The notes under the pieces were generated by a model. It worked only from the letters and a program-made list of their open reading frames with translations, ran no database searches and had not been told where the DNA came from. The translations under genes and the position numbers were made by a program. A DNA stretch of 64,000 nucleotides from the NCBI GenBank assembly GCA_026419785.1, contig JAODTK010005624.1, positions 62,001-126,000 on the forward strand, given 5' to 3'. Numbering within the stretch: the first letter of the stretch is position 1; every line of letters begins with the position of its first letter. Source of the DNA: Sclerodactyla briareus. Taxonomy: Eukaryota > Echinodermata > Holothuroidea > Dendrochirotida > Sclerodactylidae. Below, in pieces: positions 1-14,200 of the stretch.

Positions 1-127
1 GTAGAGATACCATTCCGATCGGAATGAACTTTCTGCGTCAATTAGCACCCTGGTAACGGGGCATATCTGGAAACACCCGATCTAGGGGCTGATTTATGGG
101 GGGGGATCGTTAGGTACTAATGGATAC

Positions 128-299
128 CGGATGTGACTCGAGATAGGAAAATATCCATTTGCTGGGGTACGTGAGGGTGTGGGGATCCACATATGGACAC
201 GTCAAGGGGGTCATCGTCGACGTAGGCGATGATGGGCGAGTTCTCTCCATAGCGCCAGAGCGAGACGGCCTTGCAGAACGTATCCCAAAGAACGGCCAC
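128..299 (-). CDS. FAMeT module 4, exon C4
   Basis: A CAGGGTCAG acceptor precedes 299. From phase 2 the frame reads V-W-P-F-F-G-I, the counterpart of W-Q-Y-F-W-V. After a frame break it continues LWRYGENSPIIAYVDDDPLD and VSICGSPHPHVPQQMDIF, matching GEDSPFAEYYDPDPFKVSEVG in C1. The end is placed at a weak GTATCC donor (122-127). The exon length (172 nt) is one base short of the phase pattern, consistent with one deletion. The gene should continue left of the window. Confidence 0.6.
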
Positions 300-2053
300 C
301 TGACCCTGGTGGAGATGATCATATGAATGGACCAGTTTTCCTTTCTTTCTGGGTAGTCTATGTAGTTATACAGCAGTAGAAAATGTGAGCCTCCTGAGGA
401 GAAGGAGAGAGGTATGTATAAGTGTACCATACTTCAGTTACTGTCCCTAACGCTATTCGTTCAGAGATCACGTGTACACACCAAGCGTTTCGTGTACCGT
501 TGAATTATCAGGGTACACTATTTCGGTTGTGTTCAGTCTCGGACGAGTACTGGCATGAGTCGTGAAATGGACGAAGAGCATGAAAACTGGACTATTACCC
601 TTGCCTTCGATAGCAAGTGCTACTTTCCAATGAATGATGCTCGCCTTTACACAACCTAAATGATCCAAATACATGTAGATACTTACTCTAAAAGTCGAGA
701 GAACCACGGCAACTACAGGCGTCGTACCCTGGAAGTCGGTGGCAGACGAAGAGAACCGCCCTCCACTGCAAGCACTATTACCGAAAGGGACAAATAAAAG
801 GGTAGTTAGCTCTTCATTGAAGTATAGGTTTGTTGTGATTTCAATGTGTTATTCTGATTCCACGTACGTGAACTATGCATGTGAGTTGGGTGTCGAAAGG
901 AATTATAACCTGGTTATAATTCTAGTACTAAACCACTGACTGGAGGTGACCAACGGTATAATAGGAGAACTTGAAAATAACCATCAGCTGAAGTGTGTTT
1001 TCACTGTGTGCAAAATGAATACAGACGACTAATGGTGGCGCAGTCGGGAAGTTAATGCCGGATGGATAAAAGGCGCAGGGAAAATCGGAAATATATCGAC
1101 GTCTTCAACACAAGGGACTAACACATAACCAGTAAGTTGTCCAGATAGATTCATCTGGGAATGGTTGGACTTCTCGGAAAGACCCCTTCCCATACCAATT
1201 GTTGCGGTTGTCGTTTCAAAGTATTCTGGAGCCCTGCATTACTTTGTGAGATGCCTATGAACCCGCAGATCGTTCGCTGTAGGAGGCCACGATGATTTGT
1301 CCTTAATTTGTTCTGTCCGCGTTTTTCATAGGTTCATACTCCGTGACTATGGTTGGTCCGTATGATCAATCTATGTTTTTTGGTCTTTGCATTGACCAAC
1401 GCCAATAACGGTTTTAAACCAGTCCCCGTCGTTGGATGATGGAACAAAAAAACACGTCCGATGGAACCATGTGTTAAACAACTTGGGACTGGGCACAGTG
1501 TCATTGGAGCTGCTTGCTGACATACTTACTGACTTCGTAAATATTGTGTTCCAATCCCTGTGAGGGAGACAGCGTTATGATAGCATTGCTCTGGGCATTG
1601 ACGCCGAAAACGAAGAGCGACACTGTACTCGAAAATTGTAGTTCCGGACGTGGGGTGGTACTCGACCGTACGTCACATGAATACTCCGTTTCTTGAAGGG
1701 GTACGGTGGGGCCGCCACTCCGTATGGTCAGCTCTGTTGAAGGTACAAAAGCGGGAGAGTGATCACGCAAACCATCCATTACCCAACTGAAGTCAGTGCA
1801 TCATTCCTCTGCTGATTGTCGATAGTATCGACTTCAGGACTTCGTATGGTGCCACATGACCCGCTTTCCGAACCCAATTTGTATGCAACCCAACCAACCC
1901 ACCCGCGATTGTTCCGGTCTTCTACCTTATGAATCTTGGAAAGTTGATGAGGTCCCCCCGAAGGACCACTCCAATATAATACGTGTGAGTAATACGGGTT
2001 ACTCATGATGGGCGAACGCATTCTATTTTACAGCTCGTTTATTCTATATATAG

Positions 2054-2087
<34 letters not shown>

Positions 2088-2106
2088 TATAGATATATAT
2101 ATATAT

Positions 2107-2154
<48 letters not shown>

Positions 2155-2158
2155 ATAT

Positions 2159-2204
<46 letters not shown>

Positions 2205-5200
2205 CGATTCTGTATATAGGAAAATATCGGTGTATGACGTCTGATGACTGTCGACATGCGACAAGTATTAGGGTTAATGGTTTATGTGATTAACATACGT
2301 CAGGGTTGACCTTGATCTATCTAGGCAAAGTCTGCTGTTCGCCTTTAAAAGCGTCCATTAGCAATAATAACATTTTCAAGAAGAATTTCCTTTCCACTAA
2401 GCCGACCAAACCGTTGGTCTTTGGAAGTTATAAGTTAAGTTTTGTGTTGTTTGCACATGAGCACGCTGAAGCTGTAGTCAAGAAATAAACAACAGGCGTT
2501 CGTAAATTCACAGTGTTTCGAAGGAGATTACCACACCTATATGCAAGGAGGTATTTTTTTCTTAGTGCAGGACAGAGACCAAACAGTAATTGGTTGCTGG
2601 GACAAAGCAGCTTTCCGACCTTGACCGGACGCCCTAACATTAATATAAGGAAATTTTCAGATTGACAGTCCAGTGGTCGACTAAACAAGAAGGAGCAAAG
2701 GTGATATTTTCAATTATGTTATCAATGCTTCTGTTTCATCGGAATGTCTCTATATAAGTACGGATAGATTTTTCCAAGAAAAACAATGAAAAAAGTGTTT
2801 TTTTTCTTGGACCTTTTCCAAACTCTGGGAATGGTGCGTTTATAACGTCGAATGAAGCATCACATGGATGTTAGCGTTAGACCATTGGAAGCCCACGCAC
2901 CGCTCTTCTGTAGACGACCGCGAAGTTGCCCTACCAATGGCGTGTCAAGAACTTCATACGCCTAGGATCTTCGATAAAGATATAAAAGAGATCGTTAGTG
3001 AAAAACGATCTTCTTTTCGTCATTATTCATAACTGGGAGAATAAGAACAGATCCCCTCTCACGGACACCCTCAACAGCAAATATAGGGCTCGGGAGGAGA
3101 CACGATCATAGCAGGACGACGCTTAACGGAAAGCGGTACCTAAACCGGGCTCTCTAGAAAGCAAGCAAGATCAGATACAAGCTATCCAATTCTTGTTGGG
3201 GAGTCCACTGTACCGTGACAAACCTTAAATAGTAATCAGGTCGTGACTAAACGTCTCTTGAACGAATAAAAAAGCGAGCAAAACATCGGTAGGCTAATTC
3301 AGCTGCGTCCAACCATTTAATAATCAATGTCGCCGCAGAACAATATTTCGCGAAAATAATGGAATAGAAGGTCTAGGGATAGAGATAGGCACAAAAAATA
3401 TACAAAAACATAGAGTATATGTGGCTGCTCCTGTCGGCGTGTAATAGGCCGGTTTCATCCCACAACATGCGCAGAAAGATTCTTTTCCAATTACTGAAAA
3501 TACAAACAATTTTACGATTGAATATACTCTCAAAAACGCACAATGTGGGCTCCCATTGACGGCACAAACCATACTGAGTGTATTTCTCAACTTCATCGTC
3601 AAACTATAATGTTTCTAACAGTTTTTCCTTAGGTCCGTCACCAGAAAAACCCCTATGGCGCCAAATCTAATGTGCGATGGGTTGAGTGCGGAGTGCGGAG
3701 AAGCTGTCTGGAAAAAGGTTGTATCCGGCTCGTCCGATGGTTATGAGGGAGATTTCTGGCGCATGTAACGTGCTCAGGGCCTCATGATCACTTGCCAGAT
3801 AAGTGCACGGTGCAAAAGTAAATTCTTAAATACTACTACTGGCGGGATCGCAGCTATTATCATCCTTAGTGTGGTCGATGTTACTGGCCTGATAGTGGGA
3901 CTGCGGCGATAAACGCGAGGTGGGACAAGCAAATTGGGACCACTCAGCTATCAACATTTTTGATCGGGGAAGAGTTCTTTCAAGTCTGGTGTATTTAAAC
4001 GTCAGTCCAATGTTCACAGAAACATGAATGTGGACCTCAATGGGTACTAAAACTTAAAAAAGATAAAGAGATATATAAACTTTTTAATAACGTACCATCA
4101 CACGTTGTAACTTTCATAAACGTGGTATGGGATATGTGGGAGTCTGCTGTATGTTCTTCTAAAACGTATATAAGTAATACAGCGCTTGGCGCTGGGGGAA
4201 TTTTTCGATTTTCGCTAAACACTGGTGAGGTCATATATTTGATAGTGAGTAGGTCTTTTCATGAAGGGCTCTTGCTGTCAGTTTTCCATGTGAGAAATCA
4301 ACGACCATCTGAACAGATCTCGTCGCTAACTCGCCCATAGACAAGCGTCCTAAATACGTTGATGTAGCACTACTACATTCCAAAAATCCGATATTCGGAC
4401 TCGCAGGGTGAGTGTAATTCGCCGACTAATATAGGTGAAAAAATAGAAAAAAAGTTAATAGTAAAAAAGAACTCCAGCGATCTATGTGAATGCGGCACAT
4501 TTAACATAAGACGTTCGCCATAACCAGTTAATCAGAAATTGGACACACATGCTGTGGAAATCTGTCAGGCTACTTGCAATATTGACAACATCAGTTTGAC
4601 CCTTCAGTATTGGACTAACTCCAGTTATGCCTCGGAGTACGTGCAACTATCGGATTGTAGAAAACCAATGCATTGGGATAACTTAATACATATGAGGTAA
4701 CTTGCTCATCGGGACTTTTCCGGTCTCAATCAACTTTCTTCCAGGGTTTCATTTAGAAACATTATTCAAGTACGGTGAGCTTGAAAGGTTCCGGGCAGCG
4801 CGTACCTCAGATGCAGGGGCGGCGCCAGGGGTGTACGATAGGGGGGGGGCCAGATTAGTCGGATGACTGACATAGGGAGGGGTCTAAGGGAAGGGAGGTG
4901 TCCGCCTTCCTCAGCGCGATTTTTAGAGTCATTAATACTGCTTAGATGCAAAAGGGTGCGACATTTGATACACTTTGTAAGTGTATCTACGTCAACGGTT
5001 TGAACAAAATCCATAAAATTATGGAAAAAAAAAAATGCATGACATTTTCCAGGCAGGTTATATTTCAATGGCGTGGCATGGGTCGGAGTGATTCAGCATG
5101 ACACGTGGTCACACATATGAGGCCGGAAGGCAGCTGCGAAGTTTGAAAGTCCTTCACCTACTATTAACAATGGGGCTAAAATGACTACAGTGTTCTCAAA

Positions 5201-8200
5201 ACAGTAAAAATGATGGGCGTAGGGAATATTTTTTTGGAGGGGGTGTAGAGATGAAGTTTGTTGTAGACGCATCCGGAGATGGTGACTGATCGGGGAGGGT
5301 CCTAAAAGAGGAGGGGGTGGTCCTCCCCCTCCCCTTGGAAAATTTTGAATATTGAAACGTTCGCAGATGCAATCTGGTTGCAATTGTTCAGTGAAATTTT
5401 TGGCTTGAGCAATTACTTACTCGACCCGCCTCATCACGTACGTAAGCCGGACTCTTTCATTTGGAACGCCGAAAAATTCTGCCCGAATCCCAAAATACCC
5501 GGTTTTTCATTGGAGCTCGTGGGTATGACGCAGACCATCGATACACACTGCGCGCGGGGCGCGCAAAAATTTGTCACTTCGCCTGGGCCAATTGATCAAA
5601 TTTTTCAGTCTTTAGTAGTATAAAATTCAGTTCACGACACATCTTTCCTCCACTTTTGCACTTTTTTCACTCGCATGAGTTCCGCCTAAAACCGACTGTT
5701 TATTGTTGATTGCGGGGGAGATTCCTTTCTTGATTGTTTTCAGCAAAATGGTTTCCGAAAATATATAGCTCTGGGAATATAGGACCAAATAGGAAACAAA
5801 AACTGTCAAAGAACTGACAAACTCATGAAAACAAAATAGAATGTCCACACGCTAACGTAACGCCTTCATTTTCCCCTTTTTGCCGAAATGCCACAGATCG
5901 GTCACTCGTTCCATTACCACACCCCCACCCCGACGACGATCGACGGACTGTCACCTATCTAATTTTGCCTACGTGCCATGTCCTTGCCAACGCTGATGGT
6001 CAATTATGGAAGAGCCAAAAGTCTAAATAGCCGATCATAAAGTTCTGGCTTCCGTTGCTTTTCTTCTATCCCACTTTCCGTCCCTGCCTCCCTGCCTTCC
6101 CTCACTCCCTTTCGCCTTTTTCCCTTCCCCTCTCTTTCTCTTTTCTCCTCTCCTCTTTTTTCTCTCCTCTTCCTCCTCCCTCTTTTCCTCTTTCTTTCCC
6201 TTCCTCTTTCTCCTTTTTTGTGCCGACAACCGAAAAATGGCCGACGCATGAAATTATCGTAGGGGGTGACACTGCCACACCCACCCACGCTCGCTACGAC
6301 CCTGGGAAACAGCTACATTTGCGAACGCTATATTCCAGCAACAGTTTGAGTCTCGATTTGAGTCTCGATGCGGACGAATGAAAATGCGGCTGCGGGGGCG
6401 GGGGGGGTTTGTGATAACGTATTTTGACACTGGGTTGAAATTCACCCCACCCCCTACGAAAAGTGCGCTTAAAACTCATTCTGTCGATTTATATTTTTTT
6501 CGGTCCCCAACCCATAGGGGGGGCAACGCCCTCCCTGCCCAACCCCCCCCCCCCCCCCACCCCTTGGCGCCGCTCCTGCTCAGATGTGGTCAAGTTATCC
6601 CATGCGTTGGTTTTACAGTAACGTTCACTTAACTAAGCGTCCCTACGCATGTGAACTGAATGCACGCACGTGATCATCACCGACTGCAACTAATCCAATT
6701 TGCTAAACGGAAATCCACTGCGGGCGATCAGGCGGCGTCGACAAAGCAATGACATCACTGGATGCTGTCTTCTTCAATTTCTTTATTCGTCGCTATCCGA
6801 CTGACTGGTGATGTACTCTTAGTTAATTTTGAACGTAATTGGAGGTTAGCCATGTTTTCCATCATTTATGTGGTATAATTGTGCGATTCCTCCATTTTCA
6901 CATCTCAATACAGATCAATCACTAAGGTGTTCTGTAGAAATGAGGCCACCTTTCAGACAATATGACGCATTACGGTATAGCCATTGCGAGTTGACAGAGA
7001 CGGCCCGCAATGCCTAAAGAGTGTTTGTTTCAGTTAACACATGTGTATGTGATTGCTTTTTAGGTTAGATGTCATCTGTAGCGAATTTCCTATTGCCGAT
7101 TCTCTTGGAGATTGTCATCTGCAATCATACTGTATTTTCACCACACATGCGCCCCTTGCGATCCATGCCCGGGAGGGGGTCTGGCTAGTGAATGATCTCC
7201 CTGGTCCTAAATATATCGTTCATCCTACCCTGGTATCATAGATTGCATCCTACTCCCCTTTTTTGGATTTGCCCCTCTAGAAAAACGCCGTAGGTTTGTC
7301 GACAATCTGGATGCGCAAGATGTCTTTCTTGGAGCTGCTTGTTAATTGTAGTGACAGTGGTCCTCTGTTGGGATGACCTCATTCTGAAAAAGCCGAATAG
7401 GCGATATATGATCTGACATTTTACTAACTTGTTATTACCGTGAAATCACCCTAGTCTAACTTTCTTAATAAAATGCCTTACCCAGCGTATTCTACTTCGA
7501 TGTCTCCTCCGCCAGAGGATGCGCCGAAAAGGTACGCTCACTGCCTTGATTACGCAAGACGTCTCCTGCCTCCCCTTGGCACTGTTCGTAAGCTAATCAG
7601 ATGACGAGAATACCTCTCCGGAGAAACGGCTCGACTGCAGATGGAGCAACGATGTTTCCCTTAGATACCCTTGATAGAAACCGAATGTATGTCCAAGACA
7701 CTTCCAACGCTATCGTTCGGAATTTTCCCGATAGACCAGACCTCTTCCTGATCGTAGGAATAACTTGCAACGAAGAAAATATGTCAGGATTCTCTAAGCA
7801 AAATGAGACGAGGTTGTCGTCTTTCCATTATGTTTCAATGTCTTTTCATCGCACCTCGTTACACACTTTTTTCATTGCTCTTTTTTTTTTGTGCATTTGC
7901 AAAAGTCAAAGACTTACCACCCCACCCCTACATCCCGCAACATCACCACGCTAGGTTCGATTTTTCCGATGAAGCCATACCTCTCCTGTTCGTAGGAATA
8001 CTTTCAACGACATGAATATGTCAGCGATTCCTCAAGCAACATGCACGAGGTTTCGTCCTTTTCATTACGTTCCCAATGCTTTTCACCGCACCGATTCCAC
8101 CTATGTTTAAGACAGTCCATATGATTGAGTATGTCACAAATTATCACCACCACCGCTCCCCCCCTCCCCCCCCCCCTCCTCCCCCCCCCCCCCCCGCACC

Positions 8201-11200
8201 TCCACCCCACCTCCCGCGATAAAACTGTTGCTATTTGCTCGTATGTGTGTCTGTTCTAATAATGTGTCAGTTAGTACAATACAACTGAAATGAACGCGTT
8301 GAACGTTTGGGAAGATCCTGTTTTGGCTTTCAATCGAAACTACGGAATCAATCGCCCGGCTTCATCAGCAATGGGCTCCGGATATGCCGGGATAGTTTAG
8401 CTGAAGAAGGAAAAATGTCCCCCAGTGGGTATCATACTCACATCGAGCGCGTAATCACTGTTAGCAGTAGTCTCCATCAGCGTTAGCAATATACTGCAGG
8501 TTTCTTCCCTGCCGTAGATGCTCTTTCAATGCGAATCGATCCCTCATTACAGTAGATATACATCTCTTGTCCGTTACAGACGTAGTTTGGAAACCTAAGA
8601 AGTGGAAATCGGCCAGAGACAAATAACATCGTTGAGCATCCATACGTTTGTTGTGGCCACTGTTAATCACTGCTGAGAAAAGTGCAGATGGCCGTGTGTT
8701 CGTGAAAGTGATCAGTCGTCAAGAAATATTAATCGATATATTACGTAGTTTGCTCGTTGCGACCAGTATCTTTTTTCAATCAACCCACCCTCGTATCACT
8801 CACTCCTCACATCATGGGAGCCATGTCTGAAAAGCACCGACCTATAGCCGCATCCACCGGCCGCTTCCACTCGCCCGGCCTCCCCCGGCAAGCGACTGGT
8901 CGTGGGCCATGGCCATAACTCCCAACGTCCCCTAAAGTACCCTCGAACTTCGCCAACCATGATCTACTACGGGCGTCCCGGTGGCCCAGCCCAAACCCGC
9001 CGTATCCGTCCGGCGTTCACACATACACGGTGGGCAGAATCGTTTCCGCCGGAGGCGCGAATATGCCCAAAGAAGCCCAATGACGATCGGAATTAGGCAC
9101 TAACCTTCGTCATCCCGCCTTCCCAGAGAATTCTGGCCATAGATCATGATCTTGCCTGCTGAAACGTCTACTGACGCCTCCGGCTCGTATATCACTAATG
9201 ACACTGCCATTACTTGGTGACTTCCACGATCTCGCCCAACCCTGGAACAGACCCAGCATCACTGTCAACCTAAGGACTGGATCAAAATACCAAATCCACG
9301 CCCTCCTCAAGAAATCTCCAAAGAGCCTTCCCTACACACAGCGGAGCGCTTGCGAAAATCAATATATAATTCATACAAGATCTGGTTCGCGAGAAGTAAT
9401 CATTAGGCTGCTGATCATTTTCAAGAGGGCCTATTACCCGAGCGGTATACATTAACCGTCTACTGGTGAAGTCTAATGATAAAGCCGAGATGCAAAACTT
9501 TATGGGGAAGAGCCGTGTGAGGAAGTGAAAGTGTGCTTTAGAATGGACATCAACAGTACTCCAGTTGAAACAGACAGCCATCACAGATGCCTCGCGTTGT
9601 TGCGCGAGCAGAAAATATCACATTGAAAAGGTTCATGTGTGTGATTCAGAGGAACCTTAGACGTTCACATAAATTGCAGCCTAGTGTGATCTGAAGCTCA
9701 CAAAAACAAAACTAGTTACATATACGAGCTTCTCTGTAAATCAGAAGAACTTATTAATTAATCCGGAGTAATGAATCAATACACTGAGCTCTATGAAAAG
9801 CCAAACAGGATGGTAATAACGATAGAATGTAGATTGAAAATAGATGATTTTTGTTATTTCACATTTTGTTAGCCGGAGAAAGCGCGATATCAATATCAAA
9901 TGTTGTCCTCGTCTTTTGGCATTGATAGTGAACGTCGTAGTATATTTGAAATAGCTTGCGACAATTATGTGTCAAGAAGAGTCACAGAGCGGAGAATAGG
10001 GTGGATGGTACAGAGGTTTGGTTGGTGAGTTGCACCAAGTGATACCACATAGAGTCAGATGTTGAAGGCGTATGGTACTGTCACCTATACAAAGTTTAAA
10101 TGAATAGTCGAGTTAGTTAGAAGCATTACTTCGACTCTAATCTGGTGACTAGTGTAAACTGGTCTGAATGAAACTGGTATGAACAGGTTATCAGTTCTAC
10201 GTCAGCTCTCACGCGTTGAATATTCACCCGGTGTCGACTCGGATATTCTTTTGGAAATACTGACGATGTTTCGTTTTTTCTTCACGCAATATCAGAAACT
10301 AACATCCACGCTGCATCACACACTGTGGTAATCCAATGGATCCAGTAACGTAGTCAAGGGAGGGTTTAGTGTGCAACCTCTTCCCCCTACTCCACTACCC
10401 CGAGTGACCGACGGGGCATTCGGTCGCCAATTGCTAAACAAGATATGTAATAACTCGGTGTGTATATCCATTTCCGAAAGCGGAGCTTGTGTACGTTGTT
10501 GCTATATGAAGATATCGATCAAGTAGCACTCACATAGCAGGGCATATATATCTTCCAGTAGGACTCGCATTCAGGTCCCTACCTGAAGTGATAAATCTCC
10601 CACGGGTCTGGGTCTGAGAAAGTGAGAATGGCTCGTCGCACCCACGGTTACCAAATCTCAAACAGCCTCCAGAAATCCTCACCCAGAAAAACAGGAATTA
10701 CTGTAGGGGGGAACACGATCATCGAATACTGACCATTGAACAGAAACGAGCGACATTTGGTACGACAGACAGGCAGTCATGTGACGTGTTGCACTGAGAT
10801 GCAAAGCATACAAGCTTTCGAAACTAGAATGTAACTCACCACAGAGAGAGGAGGAAATGGCAGAAGACATCTACTATCGGTGTTCGTTCTGTCCCTTTCA
10901 CGAAGCAGTTGAAGTAGTTGCATTCTGCCCCCAGAACTGGATAGGGTAGAAGGAGAAGGAATACAATTGAGGGACGAGTAGCTTGCGTAAGATATAATGC
11001 TTAACGTCGTTGTTTTCAGCCCATGGTTTGACAGGGACCCACGTCTCTTTTCTAATTGTGAGGAGCAAGGCTCGTGTGGGGTATCAGAAACCAAGGGTGG
11101 GTTGTAGGTTTCATGTCTATAGCGTTAGTGTGATACTACCCATTATAAATTGTGCCTATGCTAAAATAATATAACGGAAATTTCTATGACAAATGTCATG

Positions 11201-14200
11201 TTCACTCATTTAGGAGCTCACTCGACTGTCGCTACCTTATCGGTCTGTGAATAAAAGAAGGAAAAAAGAAATTGTTTCACAATAAAAATGATAAAAAATA
11301 ATAATAATTGAAAAATAGTAAATAAATAAATAAATAAATAAATAAAAAATAATAAATAATAATAAATAATAATAAATAAATAAATAAATAAATAATAAAT
11401 AAATATTTCGAATGTTTTCCTCATTATAACCTTAACCATTATCAAGTAGGCCAATAATCATTGATCAAGTTATCCTGGGAAACTCCGTCGATCGAGTTTG
11501 CCTACAAAAGTAAGCTGATAAACTGTTCGCATGACTCGAGAGAGGAAAAAGTTCAATCGTGGAGAGATCGCACCAAAGATTGAAACGGTTCGAGGATTTG
11601 CCCCCTCTCACGGCGCCAAGAGGGAGCCAATGGAACGATGGATGATGATTAGGCACGTGCATACGTCAGCTGAACAAACCCTATTTAGAATGTTACTGGC
11701 TATCTCACTCGGCGAAAGATTCCATTGATTGAATATTACAGGCTATTACCACTAACATTATATTGTCACGTTTCGGGGGAATCTGGGATATATTAGCCAT
11801 CCAGAATCCTCCTTATAATATCCCATTACACTTTCTCCACTACATTCATGTGGAACAACTCACTCATTTGATAAATGTTCTTGGAAGGTCCGTTCTTCGG
11901 TGAGAATGTCAACACGGCATCACTCTCAGCACGGATCATCCGTAACTCGAAGTAGATGTATGTCCCCGCAGCTTGGGAAAGATGAAGTTGAATGGATTCG
12001 CCTCTGGAACGTGATAGTTGAAACTCCGTCGTCCTGCGGTCAATGTATATAGAACGTTATTATTATTATTATATATTATTCTTTATTATTATTATTATTC
12101 TTAATCATTATTATTATTATTAGTATGTTATTAGTATTATTTTATATTATTTTATAGTATTATCATTTCGGTTATTCTGTCTGATTTTTCTGATCATGTC
12201 TTTGCATTTTCACCACAATTCGGTCAAAAATGCGTATCACTTGAATGGTCAGTGCGAAGTGACGATACAGGGCACGAACGACACGACTAAAGCAGCAATC
12301 AAATAGTCCTGTTCTATGCTCTTGGAGTTCACACATTATTCACGAATTATTTGGTGGTGATACCTCCCTATTGGTACATTGAGTGAGTCATACCGATTTC
12401 ACCGCTTACATTGAGTTGAATTAAGACACGTCCGGCTTAGTTACTTTAAAAAAAAAACTTGAAAACTTGTATGCAAATGAAGTGATCGTTACTGTTTTGG
12501 GATCGAAATATAGGTCGAAACAGGGACTGTTTCAGTTATTTAACTAAATGGCTCTCATTTCTTCTTTAATCCGCAATCATATATCTTTCTTATATCTCGA
12601 ATTACGGCGACAAAATCCCTATAAAATATGGCACGAATATCATATTTGAGGCACTTCACGCCCCCCACCCCCTTGGCGATCGATTCTACATTAAAATATT
12701 ATTTTTTTTAGATTACAAGGTAGTACATACCTCCCTAACGTCATTTTTTTTTTTGGAAGTATTCTCCCAGTGTGCCAGCGCTTTCGACAGGGGCTAGACC
12801 ATTATTTTTGATTGAAACGAATTGAATATCGTCATCTTGTTGCGTGTCTAATATGAGTCTTGTGATAATAATACCCCAATGGACACCTCACCGCTATGTG
12901 GGATATTCCGGTAAAGTATAGGCTGATCAACATCTCATCTAAATTTGGCATGCATGCACGAATGAACGGGGGAAAAAGAGAGAAAACACGCAAACACCAT
13001 CACGCATACTACAGCGCGCATGTAACACACTCACATAACATATCTTTATCACAGTTTTAGCCCGCGGCGCGAGAAATTGTAACTAAATTGTATTTTCGGA
13101 AGTATCACAGACTACGCACGCAACGAACGAGCGAATGAACTATGATGTAAATACAGGTTCGCATCCTCACTTACGCGACCCGTCCCAGATGTCTTGCGTC
13201 TGTGGCAGGTCGCCTGATCGTCAAACCCTCCAATAGAATCATTAAGGGTACATTGACAAGGAGATACTCACCGAACCCAATCTTGTCGAACTTCCACCAA
13301 CTGACGTTACCCAAGCTGGTAACTACCGACATAGGATATAGGCAGTGGATCTGAAATCAACGTAGAACCAAGAGCGGAATGTCACTCCCATCAATCCCAA
13401 ACTCGAAACGTCCATAGTAGTAACGGACCCAGAAGTATTGCCAACAACTGTAGGGAAACGAGAGGAGCAATGGAGTTTGAGAATATAATGGTGAAGCCAA
13501 TCCCGATGTCACCGGACAATCAAGGCAATCCAAAACGTATTGTGGAAAGCCCTCACCCTCTTTTTCAATCATACATTCTTTTACACTTTAAACCAGAAAC
13601 TCATTGAATTCGTTGACTATTTCTGACATCCTATCGCCAGACACAGGACAAGGGGGACATTGTACCAGCTCATTATGAGTGACTCATGACACACACGTCT
13701 GAACAAAATGCCATGTTCTCACGAAATGATGCTATCTTGATCAACCGATAGGGTGTCACTGTACTCTTGATAAAGAAAGCTTACACATTAAAATTTCAAC
13801 TTAATCAACAAAACAATCTAACTTTTCAACTTTTTTTCAACAAGGATTTCCCAACTATGTGACCTCTGTTGACCTCTCTTAAATAGTGGAAAGCAAATGT
13901 AGTCATCATAGTGTACACACATACCGAATATGATCTTTCATCCTCTAGGTTGGGTCAAGTTACTCACGTTGTGCAAGCTGGAATTGGGCCCGAATATCAC
14001 TCTTTCTCAGCTGCCTTACACCGCGTACACCTTTGTTCTTGATAAGGAAGCCTCACCCCTAATTTCCACCCAAATATGCCAAGCATACTATTTTACGTTT
14101 CAAGGATTTTCTGGCTTGGCCTGCGGTTACCTCAGTGTCTCGGACCTGACAGCCAAACCAATAGGGTTCATTGGTGCTCATCATGGGGAACAGAACATAC

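Noticed and set aside
6004..6288. Open frames rich in Arg, Lys and Glu, and the reverse frame rich in Ser, Phe and Leu
   Set aside because: They arise from the polypyrimidine tract, and no domain or splice context exists.
11465..11662. Minus frame with HWLPLGAVRGGKSS as exon B3 or as a LINE tail (H-W-L-P)
   Set aside because: Both readings rest on a few residues, no splice sites fit, and no neighbouring LINE segment was found.
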